Below the pieces are notes generated by a model. It saw nothing but the letters and a program-made list of their open reading frames with translations. It did not search any database and was not told the DNA's origin. From contig NZ_MSCC01000003.1 of NCBI RefSeq assembly GCF_002954455.1, forward strand, positions 153,900 through 217,899: a stretch of 64,000 bases of DNA, written 5' to 3'. This document shows, piece by piece, positions 57,092 to 64,000 of this stretch (position 1 is the first letter of the stretch; each line of letters begins with the position of its first letter). The translations under genes and the position numbers were made by a program. This stretch comes from Photobacterium aquimaris (lineage in GTDB: Bacteria > Pseudomonadota > Gammaproteobacteria > Enterobacterales > Vibrionaceae).

Positions 57092-57955
57092 TTACTCAAT
57101 GTTTTGGATTTGCTCGCGCATTTGCTCGATCAATACTTTCAGTTCAACCGCTGATGCTGTTACGTCTGTATTAATTGATTTTGATGCCAATGTGTTTGAT
57201 TCACGGTTAAATTCTTGCATCATAAAATCAAGACGACGACCACATGCGCCACCTTTAGCGAGAATTTTATTGGTTTCTTTTACATGTGAATCAAGGCGAT
57301 CAAGCTCTTCGGCAACATCACTTTTTTGCGCCAGCATGATCAGTTCTTGTTCTAGGCGATTGCTGTCTAGATCCACTTTAGCTTCATCAAGACGCGACAT
57401 AATACGCTCACGTTGCCACACCATAATTTGTGGCATTAAAGTGCGCACTTTGATCGCTTCTGTTGAAATCGCAGCTAAACGTTGGTCGATCAACTGCTTC
57501 ATGTTGTCGCCTTCGCTAGCACGTGCTGCAATAAAATCATCCATAGCAAGCTCAAAGCCTGCAAGTAGATCTTTATTTATCACGTCTAAATCTTGTTCGG
57601 GTGCTTCCATCACGCCCGGCCAGTTAAGCACTTGGAATGGGCCAATATTACCTTCACCTGCCGTTTCTGTTACCCAACGCGCCGCATGAATGACTTGTTT
57701 AGCCAAGGCTTCATTGATGGTGAGTTCAGTATTGGCAGCGGTGTTAGCTTCATAACGAAGATTACATTCAACTTTACCGCGTGCTAGACGTTTACGAAAA
57801 CGCTCACGCAATACCGGCTCAAGGCTACGGAATTGTTCAGGCATACGAATGTAAGTTTCAAGATAACGTTGGTTTACTGAGCGGATTTCCCACACAGCAG
57901 TGCCCCAGTCGCCTTTTATTTCGCGACGAGCATAAGCAGTCATACTATGGATCAT
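57092..57955 (-). CDS. yicC: YicC-family endoribonuclease
   Basis: The 287-residue protein begins [40 protein letters not shown] and ends [44 protein letters not shown], the two conserved ends of YicC. YicC proteins are hexameric endoribonucleases implicated in sRNA (RyhB) decay. It is divergent from rph across 257 bases, as in E. coli. Confidence 0.94.
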   Translation of the reverse strand: MIHSMTAYARREIKGDWGTAVWEIRSVNQRYLETYIRMPEQFRSLEPVLRERFRKRLARGKVECNLRYEANTAANTELTINEALAKQVIHAARWVTETAGEGNIGPFQVLNWPGVMEAPEQDLDVINKDLLAGFELAMDDFIAARASEGDNMKQLIDQRLAAISTEAIKVRTLMPQIMVWQRERIMSRLDEAKVDLDSNRLEQELIMLAQKSDVAEELDRLDSHVKETNKILAKGGACGRRLDFMMQEFNRESNTLASKSINTDVTASAVELKVLIEQMREQIQNIE

Positions 57956-58212
57956 TGGCTTGTGGCCCTTTGGTTATGATGGTCGCGACGGCTAAACTTA
58001 GCGTATTGCACGGTAAGTCTGATCTTTTAATTACAATAGAGGTGCGTCGTAACCGAGTTTTATTATTATATGCGAGATCACAGGTTGTGGGCTACTGCTG
58101 TAAATGCAAAACAAGGTTGAATCTATCATTTAAGCGATGGTTTTCTCGTGCACTGGGATTGAGATGTCGCTATAATCGCCGGTTAATATCATCCAGCCAA
58201 AGGGAAATCCCG

Positions 58213-58929
58213 ATGCGTCCAAGCGGAAGAAGTGCCACTCAGGTACGTCCAATCACTATTACTCGTAACTATACAGCCCATGCTGAAGGTTCAGTATTGG
58301 TTGAATTTGGCAACACCAAAGTAATTTGTACTGCCAGTGTTGAAGAAAATGTGCCGCGTTGGCTTAAAGGTAAAGGCCAAGGTTGGGTGACTGCAGAATA
58401 TGGTATGTTGCCACGCGCCACGCATACTCGTAATCGCCGTGAAGCGGCTAGCGGTAAGCAAGGCGGTCGCACTATGGAAATTCAACGTCTGATTGCGCGT
58501 AGTTTACGTGCTGCGGTTGATTTGAAAGTGCTTGGCGAGCAAATGATCACTGTTGATTGTGATGTGATTCAAGCAGATGGTGGCACACGTACAGCCTCTA
58601 TCACCGGCGCAATGGTGGCATTGGTCGATGCAATCAATTATATGCTTGAAAAAGGCATGATCAAGAAAAGCCCACTTAAAGGCATGGTTGCTGCAGTGTC
58701 GGTTGGTATCTATAAAGGCGAGCCAATTTGCGATCTTGAGTATCTTGAAGATTCCGCCGCTGAAACCGACATGAATGTGGTGATGACCGAAGACGGCAAG
58801 ATGATTGAGATTCAAGGTACTGCTGAGGGTGAGGCGTTTAGCCATGAAGAGTTGCTGGCAATGCTAGCGCTGGCGAAAGACGGCATAACCGATATTATAT
58901 CGATGCAGAAACAAGCCTTAGAAAACTAA
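58213..58929 (+). CDS. rph: Ribonuclease PH (intact)
   Basis: The 238-residue phosphorolytic exoribonuclease trims tRNA 3' ends. It begins [45 protein letters not shown] and has [22 protein letters not shown]-like sequence plus [17 protein letters not shown]. Unlike the frameshifted rph of E. coli K-12, this reading frame is complete. An open frame reaches 144 codons further upstream through the promoter region and yicC; the ATG at 58213 with AGGGAAAT is the true start. Confidence 0.96.
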   Translation: MRPSGRSATQVRPITITRNYTAHAEGSVLVEFGNTKVICTASVEENVPRWLKGKGQGWVTAEYGMLPRATHTRNRREAASGKQGGRTMEIQRLIARSLRAAVDLKVLGEQMITVDCDVIQADGGTRTASITGAMVALVDAINYMLEKGMIKKSPLKGMVAAVSVGIYKGEPICDLEYLEDSAAETDMNVVMTEDGKMIEIQGTAEGEAFSHEELLAMLALAKDGITDIISMQKQALEN

Positions 58930-58934
58930 TTGTT

Positions 58935-58963
58935 AGCGGTTCCTATTGGAGCCGCTTTTTTTT
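58935..58963 (+). terminator. Terminator or attenuator between rph and pyrE
   Basis: AGCGGTTCC and GGAGCCGCT pair (one T-G pair) around TATT and are followed by T9, starting five bases after the rph stop. In E. coli the same position holds the UTP-sensitive pyrE attenuator that depends on ribosomes reaching the end of rph. Confidence 0.85.
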
Positions 58964-59088
58964 ATCTGAAATTTATTGGTTAGAGGAATAATCATTGATT
59001 TCAGCGGCAACAATTTTACCACTGAGATGGGTAAAGGTTGCTTCTATCTTCAACATTGTAAAACACGAAAGTCGTTTAAGGAGCCACA

Positions 59089-59730
59089 ATGAAAGCATAT
59101 CAGCGTCAGTTCATCGAATTTGCCCTAGAAAAAGGCGTATTAAAGTTTGGTGAGTTTACTCTGAAATCGGGTCGTAAAAGTCCGTATTTCTTTAACGCGG
59201 GATTATTTAATACTGGTCGTGATCTTGCGCGTCTAGGCCGCTTTTATGCTGCTGCATTGGTTGACGCTAAAATTGAGTTTGATGTGTTATTTGGCCCTGC
59301 GTACAAAGGGATCCCAATTGCAACCACCACCGCGGTAGCATTGGCCGATCACCATGATATTGATACGCCATATTGCTTTAACCGTAAAGAAGCTAAAAAC
59401 CACGGCGAAGGTGGCAACTTAGTTGGTAGCGAACTTGAAGGCCGCATTATGTTAGTTGATGATGTGATCACCGCAGGTACCGCAATTCGTGAATCAATGG
59501 AAATTATTAAAGCCAACGGTGCTGATTTAGCTGGCGTATTAGTGGCGATTGATCGTCAAGAAAAAGGCCAAGGCGAATTATCTGCGATTCAAGAAGTCGA
59601 GCGTGATTTTGGTTGCGCGGTGATTTCAATTGTCTCGTTAGGTGATGTAGTGACTTATTTAAGTGAGCAAGCGGGCATGGAGCAGCATTTAGCCGCTGTT
59701 ACTGCGTACCGAACTCAATACGGTGTGTAG
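59089..59730 (+). CDS. pyrE: Orotate phosphoribosyltransferase PyrE
   Basis: The 213-residue enzyme joins orotate and PRPP to make OMP. It shows [55 protein letters not shown] and the PRPP loop [18 protein letters not shown]. Length matches E. coli (213). AGGAGCC is the ribosome site. It is probably controlled by the upstream hairpin. Confidence 0.97.
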   Translation: MKAYQRQFIEFALEKGVLKFGEFTLKSGRKSPYFFNAGLFNTGRDLARLGRFYAAALVDAKIEFDVLFGPAYKGIPIATTTAVALADHHDIDTPYCFNRKEAKNHGEGGNLVGSELEGRIMLVDDVITAGTAIRESMEIIKANGADLAGVLVAIDRQEKGQGELSAIQEVERDFGCAVISIVSLGDVVTYLSEQAGMEQHLAAVTAYRTQYGV

Positions 59731-59755
59731 TTAGCTTAAATCACTAACGAGTAAT

Positions 59756-59790
59756 AAAAAAGCGAGTCTCGATTGAGGCTCGCTTTTTTT
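59756..59790. terminator. Bidirectional terminator between pyrE and slmA
   Basis: AGCGAGTCTC and GAGGCTCGCT pair (one T-G pair) around GATT, with A and T runs on either side. Confidence 0.9.
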
Positions 59791-59828
59791 ATGACGCTGT
59801 TGATGGATTAAATCAATGCTGAGTTTAA

Positions 59829-60419
59829 CTAATCTAGTTGGCCGCTAAGCAGTTGCCAGTAATCATCAAAGTTTTCAGTTGGCTTATATTTAAAGCTTGA
59901 ACGAACATAACGACTTAAGCTGCCTTCGACTTGGCCTAGTAACTGGGCGGCTAAAATGGATTCATCAATAGGGAAGCCTTTGCCTTCACGTAATTTACGT
60001 TCTTTAAGAATTTGACGTAATTGTGATTCAATACGTTCAAATAACTGATTAATGCGTGACTGTAAGCGATCTTGTTCAAACATCAATGCGTGACCGGTCA
60101 TGATACGGCTCAAACCGGGATTACGCTCACCAAACATTAATATCAGTTGTAGCACCATTCGCAGGCGAGTAAGGGTATCTTTTTCATCGTCAAGAATGCG
60201 GTTAATACGGGTAGTAATTGAATCTTCGATAAATTCAATCAGGCCTTCAAACATCCGTGCTTTACTTGGGAAGTGGCGATAGAGTGCAGCTTCCGAGACT
60301 CCAACATTAGCCGCCAGCATTTTGGTGGTAATACGTTGGCTTCCTTGATTTGATTCCAACATATGAGCAAGACACTGAAGTATCTCTTCGCGGCGATTGC
60401 TTTTTTTGGTGCCAGCCAT
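59829..60419 (-). CDS. slmA: Nucleoid occlusion factor SlmA (TetR family)
   Basis: The 196-residue protein has a TetR-type helix-turn-helix ([48 protein letters not shown]) and the conserved SlmA C-terminal domain ([38 protein letters not shown]). SlmA binds chromosomal sites and blocks FtsZ over the nucleoid. Position between pyrE and dut matches E. coli. Confidence 0.96.
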   Translation of the reverse strand: MAGTKKSNRREEILQCLAHMLESNQGSQRITTKMLAANVGVSEAALYRHFPSKARMFEGLIEFIEDSITTRINRILDDEKDTLTRLRMVLQLILMFGERNPGLSRIMTGHALMFEQDRLQSRINQLFERIESQLRQILKERKLREGKGFPIDESILAAQLLGQVEGSLSRYVRSSFKYKPTENFDDYWQLLSGQLD

Positions 60420-60535
60420 GAATTATCGTTCCTTTGCAAAATGAGACTGTCCATGGACAGCGTGAAACCCGCTTATCTTAGCGATGCCATTGCGTCGTGA
60501 AAAGCACTGGATGATAAATGTATGCAGTTTATCAG

Positions 60536-60568
60536 TAAAAAAAGCGCAACCCTCAATAGTTGCGCTTT
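60536..60568 (-). terminator. dut terminator
   Basis: AAAGCGCAAC and GTTGCGCTTT pair around an eight-base loop. On the minus strand the stem is followed by T7, about 85 bases after the dut stop. Confidence 0.82.
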
Positions 60569-60652
60569 GTGTTTGATCGTTATCGGTTATTTTAGCATCA
60601 AAATAAATTCATGCGCTAAAAGGATAAATGCTATTTATTGATGGTAATAAAC

Positions 60653-61111
60653 TTATTGACGACCTGAGTGACCAAAACCACCTTCACCGCGAAGACTTGC
60701 GTCATCAAAATCAGTCACAATATTAAATTGTGCTTGTACCACCGGTACAAAAACTAATTGCGCAATACGATCACCGGGCTCAATGGTAAAGGTAGTGTCG
60801 CCACGGTTCCAGACAGATACCATCAGTTGGCCTTGATAATCTGAGTCGATTAAACCAACAAGATTACCTAACACAATACCATGCTTATGACCTAGCCCTG
60901 AGCGCGGTAAAATCGTTGCTGCAAGATTTGAATCGCCAATATGAATCGCTAAGCCTGTCGGCACGAGGTGAGTTTCTCCTGGTGCTACGGTTAATGCTTG
61001 ATCAAGACACGCACGTAAATCAAGCCCAGCAGAGCCTGTGGTTGCATAAGTGGGTAATGGAAACTCGGTTCCAACACGAGGGTCAAGAATTTTAAGATCG
61101 ATAGTGTTCAT
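60653..61111 (-). CDS. dut: dUTP diphosphatase Dut
   Basis: The 152-residue trimeric enzyme converts dUTP to dUMP. The five motifs are visible: [10 protein letters not shown] (I), [10 protein letters not shown] (II), [20 protein letters not shown] (III), [13 protein letters not shown] (IV) and [12 protein letters not shown] (V). It lies nine bases after coaBC on the same strand. Confidence 0.97.
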   Translation of the reverse strand: MNTIDLKILDPRVGTEFPLPTYATTGSAGLDLRACLDQALTVAPGETHLVPTGLAIHIGDSNLAATILPRSGLGHKHGIVLGNLVGLIDSDYQGQLMVSVWNRGDTTFTIEPGDRIAQLVFVPVVQAQFNIVTDFDDASLRGEGGFGHSGRQ

Positions 61112-61120
61112 AATAATGCT

Positions 61121-62335
61121 CTAGTGCGTGGCGTGTTGATAAAGGGCTACAATTTCAGTTACTAATTGTTGTCCAAGGTCAGATTTAGTGGTTAATGGTA
61201 AGGCTTTATCACCATTAGGCCAGTATAAATGGAGTGCATTGGTGTCGCTATTAAAGCCTTGTCCTTGTACTGAAACGTCATTAGCACAAATAAGATCAAG
61301 CTTCTTGGTGGCGAGTTTGCCACGCGCATAGTGCTCGACATCCTGAGTTTCAGCGGCAAAGCCAACCGTAAATGGACGCTGGTTAGTTAGCGCAGCAATA
61401 GCAGCAACGATATCAGGGTTTTTCACCAGTTGAATGGTCATTGTTTCGTTGTCTGATTGTTTTTTCATTTTTTGTTCAGCAATTTGCGCAGGGCGGAAAT
61501 CAGCCACTGCGGCACAGGCGATAAATATCTCATTTTTTACCGCGTAAGCTAACGCAGCTTGCTGCATTTCGATAGCGCTACTGACATCAACTCGTGTTAC
61601 ATCTACTGGTGTTGTTAGACTTACTGGGCCACTGATTAAGGTCACATTAGCGCCGCGTTTAGCCGCAGCCTCTGCAATAGCAAACCCCATTTTACCCGAG
61701 CTGTAATTACTTAAATAACGCACTGGATCTATCGCTTCACGAGTCGGGCCTGCAGTGATGACGATATTTAATCCTGCCAAATCAGGTTGTAGAAAGAAAT
61801 CCTCGCAATGGTTTACCAGTTGCATAGGTTCAAGCATTCGCCCTGGACCAACATCACCACAAGCCTGTTCACCACTAGCAGGTCCCCATAACCTAAACCC
61901 ACGGCGCTGAAGCGTAAGTAGATTCTCTTGAGTCGCAACGTTGCGGTACATTTGCTGGTTCATTGCCGGTGCAACAGCGATAGGTGCGTCAGTGGCTAAA
62001 CACAGTGTTGAGAGTAAATCATTACCCATCCCAGCACTGATGCGAGCAATTAAGTCAGCTGTTGCTGGCGCGAGTAAAACCAGATCAGCCCATTTAGCCA
62101 GTTCAATATGACCCATTGATGCCTCGGCAGAAGGGTCTAATAAGCTACTTGAAACAGGATTTCCCGATACCGCTTGCATGGTTAGTGGTGTAATGAATTC
62201 TTGTGCTGCGGTGGTCATTACAACTTGAACTTGTGCGCCGCGTTCAATTAAGCGACGTGTAAGTTCTGCACATTTGTAGGCAGCGATACCGCCGCTAATG
62301 CCGAGAAGGATTTTTTTTCCTGCCAGTGTTTGCAT
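61121..62335 (-). CDS. coaBC: Bifunctional CoaBC (phosphopantothenoylcysteine synthetase/decarboxylase)
   Basis: The 404-residue enzyme makes 4'-phosphopantetheine for coenzyme A in two steps. The N-terminal flavin decarboxylase (about 1-185) starts [23 protein letters not shown] and has [10 protein letters not shown] and [15 protein letters not shown]. The C-terminal synthetase (about 190-404) has [25 protein letters not shown] and AVADFRPA, with [11 protein letters not shown]. It forms an operon with dut, as in E. coli. Confidence 0.96.
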   Translation of the reverse strand: MQTLAGKKILLGISGGIAAYKCAELTRRLIERGAQVQVVMTTAAQEFITPLTMQAVSGNPVSSSLLDPSAEASMGHIELAKWADLVLLAPATADLIARISAGMGNDLLSTLCLATDAPIAVAPAMNQQMYRNVATQENLLTLQRRGFRLWGPASGEQACGDVGPGRMLEPMQLVNHCEDFFLQPDLAGLNIVITAGPTREAIDPVRYLSNYSSGKMGFAIAEAAAKRGANVTLISGPVSLTTPVDVTRVDVSSAIEMQQAALAYAVKNEIFIACAAVADFRPAQIAEQKMKKQSDNETMTIQLVKNPDIVAAIAALTNQRPFTVGFAAETQDVEHYARGKLATKKLDLICANDVSVQGQGFNSDTNALHLYWPNGDKALPLTTKSDLGQQLVTEIVALYQHATH

Positions 62336-62571
62336 GGTTTTGCCTGTGTCTGGAAGCCAATAAATTTTGCTGACACGATAGCATCAAATGTACTAACGAT
62401 CATCGCTTGCAGTGATGGTTAGTTTTTTTATCAGTGATCTTGCCGAGGTTTTATGATTGTAAATCGACATATCAGCCCTAAAAATTGTCGATGATTTCAA
62501 AAAACGCTACAGGGTAGGTTGTGTAAAAAGTGATGGCTGTTTTGCTAGTGGTATACCAATAAGGAGACAGT

Positions 62572-63246
62572 ATGTCGCTTAAGCAATTGCCATTAGCATC
62601 GCGTCCGCGAGAAAAATTATTATCTCACGGCTGTGAGTCGCTCACAGATGCTGAATTATTAGCCATTTTTTTACGTACGGGTGTCAAAGGAATGAATGCG
62701 TTGGAATTGGCTACGTATTTATTGCAAGAATTTGGATCATTACGTGCTTTGCTGGCTGCAGATAAAGAAACTTTTTGTGAGGTTAAAGGCTTAGGGCCAG
62801 CAAAATTTGCTCTTTTGCAGGCCGTTTTAGCGATGGGGGAACGATATTTAGAAGAAATTTTAAAAAAAGATAACGCGCTCACAAATCCACAAAATACACG
62901 CAAATATCTGGTCAAAAAATTACGGCATAAACAGCGCGAAGCCTTTTATATCCTATTCCTAGACAACCAACACCGAGTGATTACTGGAGAGGTTTTATTT
63001 GAAGGAACGCTTGATTGTGCGAGCGTCTATCCGCGTGAAGTTGTAAAAAGATCGTTAGAACTTAATGCAGCGGCGTTAATTTTAGCGCATAATCACCCAT
63101 CAGGCGTTGCTGAACCTAGTCAGGCTGACCATCGAATAACCCGCAAGATCAGCGATTCGCTGGCTTTAGTCGATATTCGTGTTCTGGATCATTTTGTTGT
63201 CGGTGAGGGAGAAGTTATTTCCTTTGCTGAGCGCGGTTGGCTATAA
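62572..63246 (+). CDS. radC: RadC/YicR family JAB protein
   Basis: The 224-residue protein has an N-terminal helix-hairpin-helix region ([49 protein letters not shown]) and a JAMM metalloprotease-like domain with [27 protein letters not shown]. The E-x-n-HxH-x7-S-x2-D ligands look complete. The true function is unsettled; the old DNA-repair assignment was withdrawn. It precedes rpmBG as in E. coli. Confidence 0.92.
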   Translation: MSLKQLPLASRPREKLLSHGCESLTDAELLAIFLRTGVKGMNALELATYLLQEFGSLRALLAADKETFCEVKGLGPAKFALLQAVLAMGERYLEEILKKDNALTNPQNTRKYLVKKLRHKQREAFYILFLDNQHRVITGEVLFEGTLDCASVYPREVVKRSLELNAAALILAHNHPSGVAEPSQADHRITRKISDSLALVDIRVLDHFVVGEGEVISFAERGWL

Positions 63247-63293
63247 AATAGACAATTTTCGACAAAAAAAGTGAGAAAGGATCTGCTCGGGAC

Positions 63294-63322
63294 TTGAGCA
63301 ACTGGTTTTGACTTAGTATAAT
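63294..63322 (+). promoter_or_regulatory. Sigma-70 promoter of rpmB-rpmG
   Basis: TTGAGC and TATAAT are separated by exactly 17 bases, with a GC-rich GCGCG just after, typical of a strong growth-regulated ribosomal promoter. The start is expected near 63330. Confidence 0.8.
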
Positions 63323-63348
63323 GCGCGACCTTTGATAGCTGTGGTTAT

Positions 63349-63369
63349 ATGTAAAATTGAATTTTACAT
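63349..63369 (+). promoter_or_regulatory. Hairpin in the rpmB 5' untranslated region
   Basis: ATGTAAAAT and ATTTTACAT form a perfect nine-bp stem with loop TGA, about 20 bases into the predicted transcript and 48 before the rpmB start. AT-rich, so only moderately stable. It might serve mRNA stability or autogenous control. Confidence 0.45.
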
Positions 63370-63417
63370 TAAATTTCCATGGTAGATATCGAGCGAAACG
63401 ATTTGGAGAAGACAGTA

Positions 63418-63654
63418 ATGTCCCGAGTATGCCAAGTAACTGGTAAGCGTCCTGTAACGGGTAACAACCGTTCACACGCACGTAATGCCACCAAGCGTCG
63501 TTTTCTGCCGAACCTGCAAACTCATCGTTTCTGGGTAGAAAGCGAAAAACGCTTCGTTAAACTACGTCTTACTGCTAAAGGTATGCGTATCATTGATAAG
63601 AAAGGTATTGATGCCGTTCTTGCAGAGATGCGTGTCCGCGGCGAGAACGTTTAG
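63418..63654 (+). CDS. rpmB: 50S ribosomal protein L28
   Basis: The 78-residue protein [33 protein letters not shown]...[10 protein letters not shown] is a typical L28. The ATG at 63418 gives the standard N-terminus, preceded by GGAGAAGACAG; 13 upstream in-frame codons are leader. rpmG follows after 13 bases. Confidence 0.97.
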   Translation: MSRVCQVTGKRPVTGNNRSHARNATKRRFLPNLQTHRFWVESEKRFVKLRLTAKGMRIIDKKGIDAVLAEMRVRGENV

Positions 63655-63667
63655 AGGAATTTGAACA

Positions 63668-63835
63668 ATGGCTAAAGGCATTCGTGAGAAGATCCGTCTA
63701 GTATCATCAGCTGGTACAGGCCACTTCTACACTACCGACAAGAACAAGCGCAACATGCCAGGCAAATTTGAGATCAAGAAATTTGATCCAGTAGTTCGCC
63801 AGCACGTGCTTTACAAAGAAGCTAAAATCAAGTAA
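63668..63835 (+). CDS. rpmG: 50S ribosomal protein L33
   Basis: The 55-residue protein [22 protein letters not shown]...[19 protein letters not shown] has the exact length of E. coli L33 and is the cysteine-free, zinc-independent type. It has a GAGGAAT site. In E. coli mutM follows; here the sequence ends before any clear mutM start. Confidence 0.97.
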   Translation: MAKGIREKIRLVSSAGTGHFYTTDKNKRNMPGKFEIKKFDPVVRQHVLYKEAKIK

Positions 63836-63856
63836 TTGGTTTTATCAATCTTTGAT

Positions 63857-63883
63857 AAAAACCCAGCCTAGCTGGGTTTTTTT
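63857..63883 (+). terminator. rpmG terminator
   Basis: AAACCCAGC and GCTGGGTTT pair around CTA, followed by T7, 22 bases after the rpmG stop. Confidence 0.92.
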
Positions 63884-63900
63884 ATATTTAAAATTCAGTC

Positions 63901-63954
63901 TGCTTTCCCTGCTTTCCCTGCTTTCCCTGCTTTCCCTGCTTTCCCTGCTTTCCC
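63901..63954. repeat. Six perfect 9-bp tandem repeats
   Basis: The unit TGCTTTCCC is repeated six times without any mismatch (54 bases), just past the rpmG terminator, and a partial TG follows. It is pyrimidine-rich on the plus strand. No reading frame was found through it. Copy number may vary among strains. Confidence 0.95.
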
Positions 63955-64000
63955 TGTATACTCTGTTAGACACTGCTATAATTGGCTGTTGCTGCCGTTA

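Noticed and set aside
57099-57689. 196-codon plus-strand frame opposite yicC
   Set aside because: It lies entirely antisense to the well-supported yicC gene, is rich in Ser/Arg/Ile as expected from a shadow frame, and has no family features.
57781-58212. 144-codon N-terminal extension of rph
   Set aside because: RNase PH starts at MRPSGR in all relatives I know; the extension runs antisense through yicC and its promoter.
63901-63954. CRISPR-like direct repeats
   Set aside because: The 9-bp units adjoin one another with no spacers, and no cas genes are present.

Overview
The window is core chromosome of a gammaproteobacterium of the family Vibrionaceae, most likely a Photobacterium or close relative. 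This rests on the moderately AT-rich base composition, on protein sequences that read as close vibrio-type relatives of Escherichia coli K-12 proteins, and on gene order. Long blocks keep the E. coli order, but the blocks themselves are rearranged. The genus is an inference; no rRNA or tRNA gene is present to settle it. I see no prophage, insertion sequence, CRISPR array, integron or plasmid gene.

Layout. 1-1.26 kb: a putrescine/ornithine antiporter (potE) cut by the window edge, then about 690 bp of AT-rich DNA. 1.9-15.1 kb: a mixed stretch with slyB, a DTW tRNA-modification enzyme, an EVE protein, the conserved yigL-pldB-rhtB block, an EAL-HDOD protein, dps, a patatin, a divergent LysR/SDR pair, an acyltransferase 3 and several small genes. 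15.1-20.1 kb: rsmD and its DUF1145 neighbour, divergent from ftsY-ftsE-ftsX-rpoH. A frameshifted relative of the E. coli third gene (yhhM, DUF2500) lies 1.8 kb away. 20.2-24.7 kb: a noncoding segment with DnaA-box-like and GATC sites, then glpE-glpG-glpR-glpD. 24.8-30.3 kb: a FliL-like gene, ubiC-ubiA, plsB and lexA with two SOS boxes. 30.5-38.3 kb: a complete aa3/caa3-type cytochrome c oxidase cluster (subunits I-III, CtaG, SURF1, a Cys-x3-Cys thioredoxin-like candidate, heme A synthase, heme O synthase). 38.4-40.8 kb: dinF and a tandem pair of 3D-domain proteins. 40.8-49.1 kb: nfuA-gntX/bioH, an unknown gene, tex-greB and ompR-envZ. 49.2-63.9 kb: xanP, the gmk-rpoZ-spoT-trmH-recG operon, yicC/rph-pyrE, slmA, dut-coaBC, radC and rpmB-rpmG, ending in a 9-bp tandem repeat.

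Functions. Most genes are housekeeping: cell division and membrane targeting, heat-shock and SOS regulation, stringent response, ubiquinone and phospholipid synthesis, aerobic respiration, glycerol-3-phosphate use, pyrimidine salvage and ribosomal proteins. Nearly every convergent junction carries a clear intrinsic terminator.

I found no obviously new multi-gene system. The items most worth a second look are a C-poor, T/G-rich noncoding tract of about 480 bp next to a 26-residue membrane mini-protein gene that has its own promoter and terminator; the A8-tract frameshift in the DUF2500 gene; the DnaA-box/GATC cluster after rpoH; a perfect 20-bp palindrome before the EAL-HDOD gene; a run of hairpins after dps; the duplicated 3D proteins; and the 9-bp minisatellite after rpmG.
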